Assembly (NCBI RefSeq): GCF_023703415.1
Contig: NZ_JAGMTU010000001.1
Coordinates: forward strand, 434,001-498,000
Origin: Microbacterium sp. USTB-Y
GTDB lineage: Bacteria; Actinomycetota; Actinomycetes; Actinomycetales; Microbacteriaceae
Direction: 5' to 3'
DNA: 64,000 nucleotides
Shown piece after piece: positions 29,459 to 36,972 of the stretch. The first letter of the stretch is position 1; each line of letters opens with the position of its first letter. The notes under the pieces are model-generated. The model searched no databases and was not told the DNA's origin. It was given only the letters and a program-made list of their open reading frames with translations. A program made the position numbers and the translations under genes.

Positions 29459-30307
29459 GTGGCGGACAACGAACGCGCGCTCGAAGAGGGCATCGTCACC
29501 GATCTGAAGGATCGGATGACCTACGGCTCCTATCTCGACCTGGACCGGCTCCTCGGCGCACAGCATCCGGTCAGCGTGCCGCAGCACCACGACGAGATGC
29601 TGTTCATCATCCAGCACCAGACCACCGAGCTGTGGCTCAAGCTCGTGCTGCACGAGCTCGGCACCGCCCGCGACCGGCTCGCCGAGGACGACCTGCGGTC
29701 GGCGCTCAAGCACATGGCCCGGGTGAAGCACATCCAGGAGGTGCTCACCCAGCAGTGGTCGGTGCTCGCCACCCTGACCCCCACCGAGTATGCGGAGTTC
29801 CGCGGCGACCTCGGCAACTCCTCCGGCTTCCAGTCGGTGCAGTACCGCGCCGTCGAGTTCGCCCTCGGCAACAAGAACGAGCGGATGCTCGGGGCGTTCC
29901 GCGATCACGCCGAGAACCTCGCGATGCTGACCGCGGAGTGGGAGCGCCCGACGCTCTACGACGAGTTCCTCCGGCTCGCCGCGCGACGGGGGCTGCCGGT
30001 CCCCGCCGAGATCCTCGAGCGCGACGTGCGGCAGCCGTATCGCATGCACGAGTCGCTCGTGCCGGTGCTCACCGCGATCTACGAGAACCCGCACGAGCAC
30101 TGGGACCTGTACGAGGCGTGCGAGGAGCTCGTCGACGTCGAGGACAACTTCCAGTTCTGGCGCTTCCGGCATCTGCGCACCGTCACGCGCACGATCGGCC
30201 GCAAGGTCGGCACCGGCGGATCCAGCGGGGTCGACTTCCTGCAGCGCGCCCTCGATCTCACCTTCTTCCCCGAGCTGTACGCGGTGCGCACCGAGATCGG
30301 GCGGTGA
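29459..30307 (+). CDS. kynA: Tryptophan 2,3-dioxygenase
   Basis: A 282-residue heme dioxygenase converting L-tryptophan to N-formylkynurenine. Family signatures: MTYGSYLDLDRLL, the distal-pocket segment QHHDEMLFIIQHQTTELWLK, FQSVQYRAVEFALG, and WRFRHLRTVTRTIG followed by KVGTGGSSG, the substrate loop after the axial histidine. The GTG start at 29459 has GAGGAGG (29446-29452) 6 nt upstream; longer in-frame starts extend into the previous gene. First gene of a three-gene operon with a 3-nt gap to the next. Confidence 0.96.
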   Translation: MADNERALEEGIVTDLKDRMTYGSYLDLDRLLGAQHPVSVPQHHDEMLFIIQHQTTELWLKLVLHELGTARDRLAEDDLRSALKHMARVKHIQEVLTQQWSVLATLTPTEYAEFRGDLGNSSGFQSVQYRAVEFALGNKNERMLGAFRDHAENLAMLTAEWERPTLYDEFLRLAARRGLPVPAEILERDVRQPYRMHESLVPVLTAIYENPHEHWDLYEACEELVDVEDNFQFWRFRHLRTVTRTIGRKVGTGGSSGVDFLQRALDLTFFPELYAVRTEIGR

Positions 30308-30310
30308 CCG

Positions 30311-31198
30311 ATGGCGGAAGCCCTCTCCATCGGCGGGTTCACCGATCACCACGTGCACCTGCAGCTCGTGGACGTCGGCCTGCTCGAATCCAGCAGGCTC
30401 GGGCGCGGACTCGACCTCGGGTCGGATCCGGTGCAGATCGCGCGGATCGCCGGCGCGGTCTCGGAGCGCTTCGGTCATGACCCGCACGGCATCGCGATCT
30501 CCTACGCGGGCGCGTTCCTGACCCCCACCGGCGGCTACCCCTCGGATCGCTCCTGGGCGCCCGCCGGATCCGTGCGCGAACTGGACGACCTCGACGGCGC
30601 CGTCGCCGCCGTCGCCGAGATGAAGGCGGCCGGAGCCTCCGTCATCAAGATCGCCAGCAACAGCACGGCGGGGCCGGTCTTCAGCGACGAGCTCGTGGCC
30701 GGCATCGTCCGCGCCGCCGACGAGGCGGGGCTCCCGGTCGTCGCGCACGCCGAGGGGCCGGGCGAGGCCCAGCGGATGCCGCGGCTGGGCGTCCGCGCCC
30801 TCGCGCACGCCCCCTTCACCGAGCGGCTGAGCGATGACGAGGTGGCCCGCCAGGCGGGACGGATCGCCTGGATCTCCACTCTCGGCATCCACGAGGGCGA
30901 GGCGCGCGAGATCGCGATCGACAACGTGCGCCGCTTCCACGCGCACGGCGGCACCGTGCGCTACGGCACGGACATGGGCAACGGCGACACCCCGGTCGAT
31001 CTGAACCCCGCCGAGGTCGGCGCGCTGCGCGAGGCCGGCATCCGCGGCGCCGCGCTGATCCGCGCGCTGGTGCCCGTCGCGGCGACCGCCGGCCGGCGGT
31101 TCCTCCTCCCCGCCCGCGACGCCGACCCGTTCGACGTCGAACCCGTCCACCTCGAACCCGTCTCCCTCGAACCCGCCGAAACGGAAGGCACCCGATGA
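30311..31198 (+). CDS. Amidohydrolase-family protein, candidate N-formylkynurenine formamidase
   Basis: A 295-residue metal-dependent amidohydrolase (TIM barrel). All usual metal ligands can be placed: His14 and His16 (DHHVHLQ), bridging Lys113 (SVIKIASNST), His146 (VVAHAEG), His166 (ALAHAPF) and Asp221 (RYGTDMGNGD). It lies between kynA and kynU, with ATGA coupling to kynU, exactly where the formamidase step is needed; no KynB (cyclase-type) or alpha/beta-hydrolase formamidase is present in the window. Inference: it hydrolyses N-formylkynurenine to kynurenine and formate. Alternative: an unrelated imidazolonepropionase-like or other cyclic amidase. Family call strong, reaction inferred. Confidence 0.85.
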   Translation: MAEALSIGGFTDHHVHLQLVDVGLLESSRLGRGLDLGSDPVQIARIAGAVSERFGHDPHGIAISYAGAFLTPTGGYPSDRSWAPAGSVRELDDLDGAVAAVAEMKAAGASVIKIASNSTAGPVFSDELVAGIVRAADEAGLPVVAHAEGPGEAQRMPRLGVRALAHAPFTERLSDDEVARQAGRIAWISTLGIHEGEAREIAIDNVRRFHAHGGTVRYGTDMGNGDTPVDLNPAEVGALREAGIRGAALIRALVPVAATAGRRFLLPARDADPFDVEPVHLEPVSLEPAETEGTR

Positions 31199-32442
31199 GC
31201 GACCCCACCGCCCCCGCCGACACCACCGCGGAGCTGCTCGCGGCGGCGCGCGCCCTCGACGCCGCCGATCCGCTGCGGGCGCACCTCGACGCGTTCGTGG
31301 AGGCGCCGGGCGTGCAGGCGTACCTCGACGGCAACTCGCTGGGGCGGCCGCTCGCCGTCGTCCCGGAGCGGCTCGCGGCATTCGTCCGCGAGGACTGGGG
31401 CACGCGCCTCATCCGCTCCTGGGACGAGCAGTGGATGGACCTGCCGGAGCGGCTGGGCGACCGGATCGCCGAGGTCGCCCTGGGCGCCGCCGCCGGGCAG
31501 ACGATCGTCGCGGACTCGACGAGCGTGGTGCTCTACAAGCTCATCCGCGCGGGTGCCGCGGCGGCCGGCGAGGGGCGCACCGAGATCGTGATCGAAGAGG
31601 GCAACTTCCCGACCGATCGCTTCATCGCCGCGGGCGTCGCGGCCGAGCTGGGCATGGAGCTCGTGTGGGTGCAGCCGGATCCGGTGCACGGCGTCACGGT
31701 CGACGACCTCGCGCCGGTGCTGTCGCAGCGCACCGCGCTGGTCGTGCTCAGCCACGTCGACTATCGTTCCGGCGCCCTGGCGGACATGGCGGCGATCACG
31801 GCGCAGGTGCACGAGGCGGGCGGCCTGATCCTCTGGGACCTGTGCCACTCGGCGGGATCCGTCCCGGTGCGGCTCGACGACAGCGGCGCCGATCTGGCCG
31901 TCGGCTGCACGTACAAGTACCTCAACGGCGGACCCGGCTCCCCGGCCTTCGCCTACGTGCGCCGCGACCTGCAGCCGCACATCCGTCAGCCGATCCAGGG
32001 CTGGTGGAGCGCCGCCGACATCTTCGCGATGGGCCCGCAGTACGCGCCGACCCCGGGCATCCGGCAGCTGCTCAGCGGCACGCCGCCGGTGACGAGCATG
32101 CTCGCCATGCAGGCGATGCTCGATCTCATCGCCGAGGCGGGCATCGAGGCGGTGCGCACGAAGTCGGTCTCGCTCACCGACTTCGCGGTGCGCGCCGCGG
32201 ACGAGCTCCTCGTCCCGCTCGGCGTGCGGCTGCTCAGCCCGCGCGACAGCGCCCTGCGCGGCGGCCACGTCACGATCGGCCACCCCGACTTCCAGGCGGT
32301 CACGCAGGAGCTCTGGGGCGAGGGGGTCATCCCCGACTTCCGGTTCCCCGACGGGATCCGGCTCGGCCTGTCCCCGCTGAGCACCTCGCACGAGGAGACC
32401 CTGCTCGGGGTCATCGCCGTGCGCGACGCGCTCACGCATTGA
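31195..32442 (+). CDS. kynU: Kynureninase
   Basis: A 415-residue PLP enzyme cleaving kynurenine to anthranilate and alanine. It shows YLDGNSLGRPLAVVPERL, the active-site lysine in GCTYKYLNGGPG, SHVDYRSGAL and WDLCHSAGSVPV, all family hallmarks, and a full-length fold. It starts by ATGA overlap with the amidohydrolase gene. With kynA and no visible 3-hydroxylase, the pathway in this window ends at anthranilate (salvage of tryptophan to alanine). Its stop codon overlaps a perfect 20-bp terminator stem. Confidence 0.96.
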   Translation: MSDPTAPADTTAELLAAARALDAADPLRAHLDAFVEAPGVQAYLDGNSLGRPLAVVPERLAAFVREDWGTRLIRSWDEQWMDLPERLGDRIAEVALGAAAGQTIVADSTSVVLYKLIRAGAAAAGEGRTEIVIEEGNFPTDRFIAAGVAAELGMELVWVQPDPVHGVTVDDLAPVLSQRTALVVLSHVDYRSGALADMAAITAQVHEAGGLILWDLCHSAGSVPVRLDDSGADLAVGCTYKYLNGGPGSPAFAYVRRDLQPHIRQPIQGWWSAADIFAMGPQYAPTPGIRQLLSGTPPVTSMLAMQAMLDLIAEAGIEAVRTKSVSLTDFAVRAADELLVPLGVRLLSPRDSALRGGHVTIGHPDFQAVTQELWGEGVIPDFRFPDGIRLGLSPLSTSHEETLLGVIAVRDALTH

Positions 32443-32490
32443 GTCGTCCCCCTCACCACGAGCCATAGGCCGTGGTGAGGGGGACGACTC
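32441..32490. terminator. Perfect 20-bp hairpin after kynU
   Basis: Arms 32441-32460 and 32471-32490 are fully complementary with a 10-nt loop (AGCCATAGGC). The stem begins inside the kynU stop codon. It sits between convergent genes and would act in both directions. Confidence 0.8.
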
Positions 32491-32503
32491 GATAAGCGGG
32501 GCC

Positions 32504-33127
32504 TCAGACCGCGCCGAGGTCGATGCCGGCCGGGGCAGGCTCGGCGTAGTCGACCTCGCGCCACACGTCGCCGACGCGCTCGAACGAGGTGATGCTCGAC
32601 AGCGCGCAGCGCCGCGTGCGGGGATCGTGCCGCAGCGGGAGCCCGGCGACCGACAGGTGCGTGATCCAGATCGGCGCCTGGTGCGACACGAACACCACGT
32701 CGCCACCGGGCGCCTCGTGCCAGGCCTCGTCCATCGCGGCGCGCATCCGGTCCGCGATCGACGCGTAGGGCTCGCCCCAGCTCGGCACGGACGGACGGCG
32801 CAGGTGCCGCCAGTTCCAGGGGTTCATCAGGGCACGGCGCATCCGCGTGCCCTCGAACACGTTCCACGGCTCGATGATGCGATCATCGAGCCGTGGCGCG
32901 AGGCCGAAGGCGGCCGTGAAGGGCTCCGCCGACTCCTGGGTGCGCTCGAGCGGCGAGCAGCGCAGCGCCGAGACGGGCCGGTCCAGCCCGGCGAGGTGGT
33001 CGGCGGCGGCCTGCGCCATCCGCCGACCGGCCTCGCTCAGGTGATAGCCGGGAAGACGCCCGTAGAGCACGTGGTCGGGGTTGAAGACCTCGCCGTGCCG
33101 GACGAGGTGCAGTCTTTCCGCGGCCAT
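32504..33127 (-). CDS. Histidine phosphatase family protein
   Basis: A 207-residue phosphoglycerate-mutase-like (branch 1) phosphatase. LVRHGEVFNPDHVLYGRLPG carries the phospho-accepting histidine of the RHG motif, SPLERTQESA the second arginine, and VVFVSHQAP the second catalytic histidine. The segment IIEPWNVFEGTRMR and WNWRHLRRPSVPSWGEPY is an insertion typical of actinobacterial members with unknown substrate. A 14-bp palindrome lies within the coding sequence at 32864-32896. It follows the DUF5684 gene by 19 nt, probably co-transcribed. Confidence 0.9.
   Translation of the reverse strand: MAAERLHLVRHGEVFNPDHVLYGRLPGYHLSEAGRRMAQAAADHLAGLDRPVSALRCSPLERTQESAEPFTAAFGLAPRLDDRIIEPWNVFEGTRMRRALMNPWNWRHLRRPSVPSWGEPYASIADRMRAAMDEAWHEAPGGDVVFVSHQAPIWITHLSVAGLPLRHDPRTRRCALSSITSFERVGDVWREVDYAEPAPAGIDLGAV
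32864..32896. repeat. Palindrome inside the histidine phosphatase gene
   Basis: Arms CCACGGCTCGATGA (32864-32877) and TCATCGAGCCGTGG (32883-32896) are perfect with a 5-nt centre. They encode the DDRIIEPWN stretch. Confidence 0.8.
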
Positions 33128-33146
33128 CGGTATGCGAGGTCCTCGC

Positions 33147-33542
33147 TCAGACGCGACGGTACTGGGCGGATCCGAACCCGATGATGAAGTAGCCGATGAA
33201 CGAGAACAGCCACAGCAGGAAGAACGAGAAGACCCCGCCCTTGCCGAAGTTCTTGCCCAGCTTGATCGCCACGATGATCGACATGACGATGTTGACGATC
33301 GGGATGAGGTAGAGCAGCACGAACCAGCCGCTCATCCCGGCGATCTTGATCAGGAAGATGAGGTTGACGATCGGGATGATGGCGAGGATCCCGGGGTGTC
33401 CGGCCTTGGTGAAGACCTTCCACAGCGCGATCACGACGATGACGTAGAAGATCAGCGCGAAGATGCTGGTGGTGCCGGAGAACAGCCCCGCGTAGATGTT
33501 GCCGGCCGCGTCGGTGGGGTCTTCGGTGGGGAGGATGTGCAT
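33147..33542 (-). CDS. DUF5684-type small membrane protein
   Basis: A 131-residue protein with about four membrane helices (~25-43, 50-68, 72-95, 102-123). The central repeat-like motif KAGHPGILAIIPIVNLIFLIKIAG / GWFVLLYLIPIVNIV is the DUF5684 hallmark. Function is unknown. The ATG has GGAAGG upstream. It is probably the first gene of a two-gene unit with the histidine phosphatase and is divergent from aspS. Confidence 0.8.
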   Translation of the reverse strand: MHILPTEDPTDAAGNIYAGLFSGTTSIFALIFYVIVVIALWKVFTKAGHPGILAIIPIVNLIFLIKIAGMSGWFVLLYLIPIVNIVMSIIVAIKLGKNFGKGGVFSFFLLWLFSFIGYFIIGFGSAQYRRV

Positions 33543-33636
33543 GGGGAGCGCCTTCCAGGGGATCGGTCGAGGGGTGGTGCTGCCGCGAGTCTAGTGATCC
33601 GCATCGCCTCCCCACGAGGCATCCGGCCCGTCCCCG

Positions 33637-33642
33637 TAGAAT
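33637..33642 (+). promoter_or_regulatory. -10 box TAGAAT of aspS
   Basis: TAGAAT predicts a start near 33649 and a ~30-nt leader carrying TTGGAGG (33665-33671), a normal leadered mRNA, in contrast to the leaderless genes in this window. Confidence 0.55.
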
Positions 33643-33679
33643 GACGGGGATCCCTTTTCCCTAGTTGGAGGCGTAATCC

Positions 33680-35479
33680 GTGCTTCGCACCCACACGGCA
33701 GGCTCACTGCGAGCCGAGCACATCGGTCAGACCGTCACCCTCGCGGGGTGGGTCGATCGCCGTCGTGACCACGGAGGAGTCGCCTTCATCGATCTGCGCG
33801 ATGCCACCGGCATCGCCCAGGTGGTGATCCGCGACGAGGAGACGGCGCGCCCGCTGCGCAGCGAGTTCGTGCTGCAGGTGACCGGCGAGGTCTCGCGCCG
33901 CCCTGCGGGCAACGAGAACCCGAACCTGCCTTCCGGCGAGATCGAGATCGTGGTGCAGGACGTCGTCGTGCTCAACGAGTCGGCGCCGCTGCCCTTCCAG
34001 GTGTCCTCGGGCCTCGCCGAGGCCGACCCGGTCGGCGAGGACGTGCGCTTCAAGCACCGCTACCTCGACCTGCGCCGCCCGGCCTCGATCGCGCCGCTGC
34101 AGCTGCGCTCGAAGGTCTACAAGGCGCTGCGCGACGTGCTGCACGAGCGCGAGTTCACCGAGGTGGAGACCCCGACCCTCACCCGCTCCACCCCCGAGGG
34201 CGCCCGTGACTTCGTCGTGCCCGCGCGCCTGCACCCCGGCAGCTGGTACGCCCTGCCGCAGAGCCCGCAGCTGTTCAAGCAGCTGCTCATGGTCGGCGGC
34301 GTCGAGAAGTACTTCCAGATCGCGCGCTGCTACCGGGACGAGGACTTCCGCGCCGACCGTCAGCCCGAGTTCACCCAGCTCGACATCGAGATGGCCTTCG
34401 TCGATCAGGAGGACGTCATCGAGATGATGGAGGCCGTCATCCGCGCGATGTGGGCCACCATCGGCGTCGAGGTGGAGACGCCGCTGCCGCGCATGACCTA
34501 TGCGGACGCGATGGCGAAGTACGGATCCGACAAGCCCGACCTGCGCTTCGGGCTCGAGCTCGTCGAGGCGACCGACTACTTCTCCGAGACCACGTTCCGC
34601 GTGTTCCAGGCCGACTACGTGGGCGCGGTCGTCATGCCCGGCGGCGCCTCGCAGCCGCGCAAGACCCTCGACGCCTGGCAGGACTGGGCCAAGCAGCGCG
34701 GCGCCCGCGGGCTCGCGTACGTCCTGTTCAACGAGGACGGCACGCTCGGCGGACCCGTCGCGAAGAACCTCAGCGAGACGGAGCAGGCGGGTCTCGCCGC
34801 GCTCGTCGGCGCGGCACCGGGCGACTGCGCGTTCTTCGCCGCCGGATCCGCGAAGGACTCCCGCGCCCTGCTCGGGGCCGCGCGCGTCGAGATCGGGCGC
34901 CGTCTGGGTCTGCTCGACCCCGACGTGTTCGCGTTCACCTGGGTCGTCGACGCCCCGATGTTCGAGCCGGCGGCCGACGCCGTCGCCTCGGGCGACGTCG
35001 CCGTCGGCGCCGGCGCCTGGACCGCCGTGCACCACGCCTTCACCGGCCCCAAGCCGGAGTTCGAGGCGACCTTCGACACCGACCCCGGATCCGCTCTCGC
35101 CTACGCGTACGACATCGTCTGCAACGGCTCCGAGCTCGGCGGCGGATCCATCCGCATCCACCGCGAGGACGTGCAGAAGCGCGTCTTCGAGGTCATGGGC
35201 ATCTCGGACGAGGTCGCCCAGGAGCAGTTCGGCTTCCTGCTCGACGCGTTCAAGTTCGGCGCTCCCCCGCACGGCGGCATCGCGCTCGGCATGGACCGCG
35301 TGCTGCAGCACCTCTCCAAGACCGAGTCGATCCGCGAGGTCATCGCATTCCCGAAGACCGGCAACGGCTTCGACCCGCTCACCGCAGCGCCCGCCCCGAT
35401 CACCGCGGAGCAGCGCAAGGAGGCCGGCGTCGACGCCGTCGCGGAGGCCGACGAGGAGCCCGCGCCCGCCCAGGCCTAA
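33680..35479 (+). CDS. aspS: Aspartyl-tRNA synthetase
   Basis: A 599-residue bacterial-type class II synthetase. An N-terminal OB anticodon domain (~1-105) precedes the catalytic core with motif 2 [15 protein letters not shown] (~212-226) and motif 3 [13 protein letters not shown] (~533). A GAD domain is inserted at ~295-410. Many actinobacterial enzymes of this type are non-discriminating and also charge tRNA-Asn for GatCAB; sequence alone does not settle this. The GTG start is set by TTGGAGG at 33665-33671. The stop is followed by a terminator hairpin with a T-tract. Confidence 0.97.
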   Translation: MLRTHTAGSLRAEHIGQTVTLAGWVDRRRDHGGVAFIDLRDATGIAQVVIRDEETARPLRSEFVLQVTGEVSRRPAGNENPNLPSGEIEIVVQDVVVLNESAPLPFQVSSGLAEADPVGEDVRFKHRYLDLRRPASIAPLQLRSKVYKALRDVLHEREFTEVETPTLTRSTPEGARDFVVPARLHPGSWYALPQSPQLFKQLLMVGGVEKYFQIARCYRDEDFRADRQPEFTQLDIEMAFVDQEDVIEMMEAVIRAMWATIGVEVETPLPRMTYADAMAKYGSDKPDLRFGLELVEATDYFSETTFRVFQADYVGAVVMPGGASQPRKTLDAWQDWAKQRGARGLAYVLFNEDGTLGGPVAKNLSETEQAGLAALVGAAPGDCAFFAAGSAKDSRALLGAARVEIGRRLGLLDPDVFAFTWVVDAPMFEPAADAVASGDVAVGAGAWTAVHHAFTGPKPEFEATFDTDPGSALAYAYDIVCNGSELGGGSIRIHREDVQKRVFEVMGISDEVAQEQFGFLLDAFKFGAPPHGGIALGMDRVLQHLSKTESIREVIAFPKTGNGFDPLTAAPAPITAEQRKEAGVDAVAEADEEPAPAQA

Positions 35480-35511
35480 GGCCCCGCACCGGGCGCCAGG
35501 CTCGGAGATGT

Positions 35512-35560
35512 GCGCTTCGCTCGGATGGATTCCGCGATTCCGTCCGAGCGAAGCGCTTTT
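35512..35560 (+). terminator. Rho-independent terminator of aspS
   Basis: Arms GCGCTTCGCTCGGA (35512-35525) and TCCGAGCGAAGCGC (35543-35556) are perfect, extend inward with one G-U pair, and are followed by TTTT. This is one of few hairpins here with a T-run. Confidence 0.85.
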
Positions 35561-35585
35561 CTCCGTGCGAAGCGGACAGAGCGGC

Positions 35586-35675
35586 GCCCGCCGGGTCCGT
35601 GCGGCCCGCCGGGTCCGTGCGGCCCGCCGGGTCCGTGCGGCACGCCGGGTCCGCGCCGCACGCCGGATCCACGCG
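35586..35675 (+). repeat. 18-bp minisatellite, five copies
   Basis: GCCCGCCGGGTCCGTGCG is repeated exactly at 35586, 35604 and 35622. Two diverged copies follow at 35640 and 35658. It lies between the aspS terminator and the GNAT gene; no coding role is apparent. Confidence 0.9.
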
Positions 35676-35708
35676 GCACCCGCCGCTCGCCCGTGACAGG
35701 ATCGAGAC

Positions 35709-36233
35709 ATGCTCGCCGACCTCACCCTGCCCGTGCCGATCCAGACCGGGATCGGTGTCGTGACCCTGCGCCGTGCTCGTCCCGACGACACCGCTGCGAT
35801 CGTCACGCTGCTCGCCGACGACGCGATCAGCGCGGCGCGCGGTGACACCGCCTCCGACGACGACCTCCCCGCCTACCGGGCGGGCCTGGAGTCGGTGCTG
35901 GCCGACGGATCCAACGATCTGCTCGTCGCCGAGCACGACGGGACGGTGGTCGGCACCTTCCAACTCACGCGCATCCCCGGGATGTCCCGTCAGGGATCCA
36001 CCCGCCTGCTGGTCGAGGCCGTGCGGGTGAGCTCGCAGCTGCGCTCGGGCGGCGTCGGATCCGCGCTGATGCGGTGGGTGATGGACGTCGCGACCGCCGA
36101 GCTGGGCAGCCCCCTCGTTCAGCTCACGTCGGACGCTCAGCGGCTGGACGCGCATCGCTTCTACGAGCGGCTCGGATTCACCGGCTCCCATCGCGGCTTC
36201 AAGTACGCCGCGCCCGCCCCCCGGGGTCGTTGA
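35709..36233 (+). CDS. GNAT-family N-acetyltransferase
   Basis: A 174-residue GNAT enzyme. The acetyl-CoA-binding motif A is VRVSSQLRSGGVGSALMRWV (R/Q-x-x-G-x-G/A pattern) near residue 108-127, and motif B is AHRFYERLGFTG (~150). Substrate unknown. The ATG has CAGGAT 6 nt upstream, a degenerate leaderless arrangement. Its last codons, encoding PRGR and the TGA, lie at and within the left arm of a palindromic repeat element, so the element appears to have supplied the 3' end of this gene. Confidence 0.88.
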   Translation: MLADLTLPVPIQTGIGVVTLRRARPDDTAAIVTLLADDAISAARGDTASDDDLPAYRAGLESVLADGSNDLLVAEHDGTVVGTFQLTRIPGMSRQGSTRLLVEAVRVSSQLRSGGVGSALMRWVMDVATAELGSPLVQLTSDAQRLDAHRFYERLGFTGSHRGFKYAAPAPRGR

Positions 36234-36330
36234 GCGAAGACGCCGAAGGCGACTGAGACGAAACGCGGCAATCGCGCAGCATCACCGCGTCTCGTCTCGC
36301 GCGGCCTGCGGCCGTGCTCGCTCAACGACC
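36225..36330. repeat. Nested palindromic repeat element, copy 2
   Basis: Outer arms GGTCGTTGAGCGA (36225-36237) and TCGCTCAACGACC (36318-36330) are perfect. Inner arms GAGACGAAACGCGG (36255-36268) and 36285-36298 pair with one wobble. The left arm overlaps the GNAT stop codon. Confidence 0.88.
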
Positions 36331-36344
36331 ACGGCTCGGACCGC

Positions 36345-36797
36345 TCAGACCTCGTCGGGGTCCGACAGGTCCTCGATCGCGACAGGGGTGCGGCCGGCGA
36401 ACATCACGCCGATGCCGTACTCCTCGCCGATCTCCAGGCCGCTCTCGGCGAAGCGCATCATCCAGGTGCCGTCCTGCCAGACCACCGCCTCCGGAGCGCC
36501 GAACGGCGGCTCCTCGGCCGCGAGCAGCGCCCGATCCGCCGCGGACAGTCCCGGATCCTGCAGCTCCTCGACCAGATAGCGGATGGCGGCCTCGCTGAGC
36601 GCGCCGAACTCGTCCACCACGCCCTGCGCCGTCTCCGTCGCCTCCGCGCTCGGCGCCTCGGCCGGCTCGACGACGATGCTCACCGTCCATCCGCCGTCGC
36701 CCCCCTCGACGCCCGCGGTCCAGCAGGCGACATCCTCCGGCGCATCGATGCGGATGAGGGTGGCGCCGTCGAGCTCGATCACGTCGGGAAGATCCAT
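36345..36797 (-). CDS. Hypothetical acidic protein
   Basis: A 150-residue acidic protein, no recognised family. Features: VIELDGATLIRIDAPEDVACW, an Ala/Glu-rich middle helix region (APSAEATETAQGVVDEFGALSE), and a C-terminal beta-rich stretch (APEAVVWQDGTWMMRFAESG). There is no signal peptide or membrane segment. Start: the ATG at 36797 is preferred; an in-frame TTG 12 nt upstream exists, and GGAG is only 1 nt before the ATG, which is too close for a normal ribosome site, so the start is uncertain. It sits between two convergent or divergent units and appears to be transcribed alone. Confidence 0.7.
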   Translation of the reverse strand: MDLPDVIELDGATLIRIDAPEDVACWTAGVEGGDGGWTVSIVVEPAEAPSAEATETAQGVVDEFGALSEAAIRYLVEELQDPGLSAADRALLAAEEPPFGAPEAVVWQDGTWMMRFAESGLEIGEEYGIGVMFAGRTPVAIEDLSDPDEV

Positions 36798-36870
36798 ACT
36801 CCGATCCAACCAGCCAGGACACCACGACGGAAGCCGCCGGCGCGCGGGCGAGGCGGATCGGATCCCCGCC

Positions 36871-36892
36871 GTTCACGACGCGTTCATCCGTC
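36871..36892 (+). promoter_or_regulatory. PHO-box-like direct repeat upstream of ABC importer
   Basis: Two adjacent 11-nt units, GTTCACGACGC and GTTCATCCGTC, match the GTTCA-led PhoP-box unit of Streptomyces. They end about 5 nt before the -35 position predicted from TACATT (36920-36925), an activator-type placement. Confidence 0.6.
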
Positions 36893-36919
36893 TCCGTGAT
36901 GCCGGTAACCCGGCCGCCG

Positions 36920-36925
36920 TACATT
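36920..36925 (+). promoter_or_regulatory. -10 box TACATT of the ABC importer operon
   Basis: TACATT predicts initiation near 36932 and a ~41-nt leader with the Shine-Dalgarno GAGAGGAAA (36962-36970). Confidence 0.5.
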
Positions 36926-36972
36926 CCCTCTCGACCCGAACCGGCGCCCGCGCCGGACACCGAGAGGAAATC

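Noticed and set aside
36583..36972. N-terminal extension of the ABC binding protein
   Set aside because: An open frame continues upstream, but the lipoprotein signal and strong GAGAGGAAA fix the start at 36973, and the extension overlaps the hypothetical gene on the other strand and a promoter with a PHO-box-like site.
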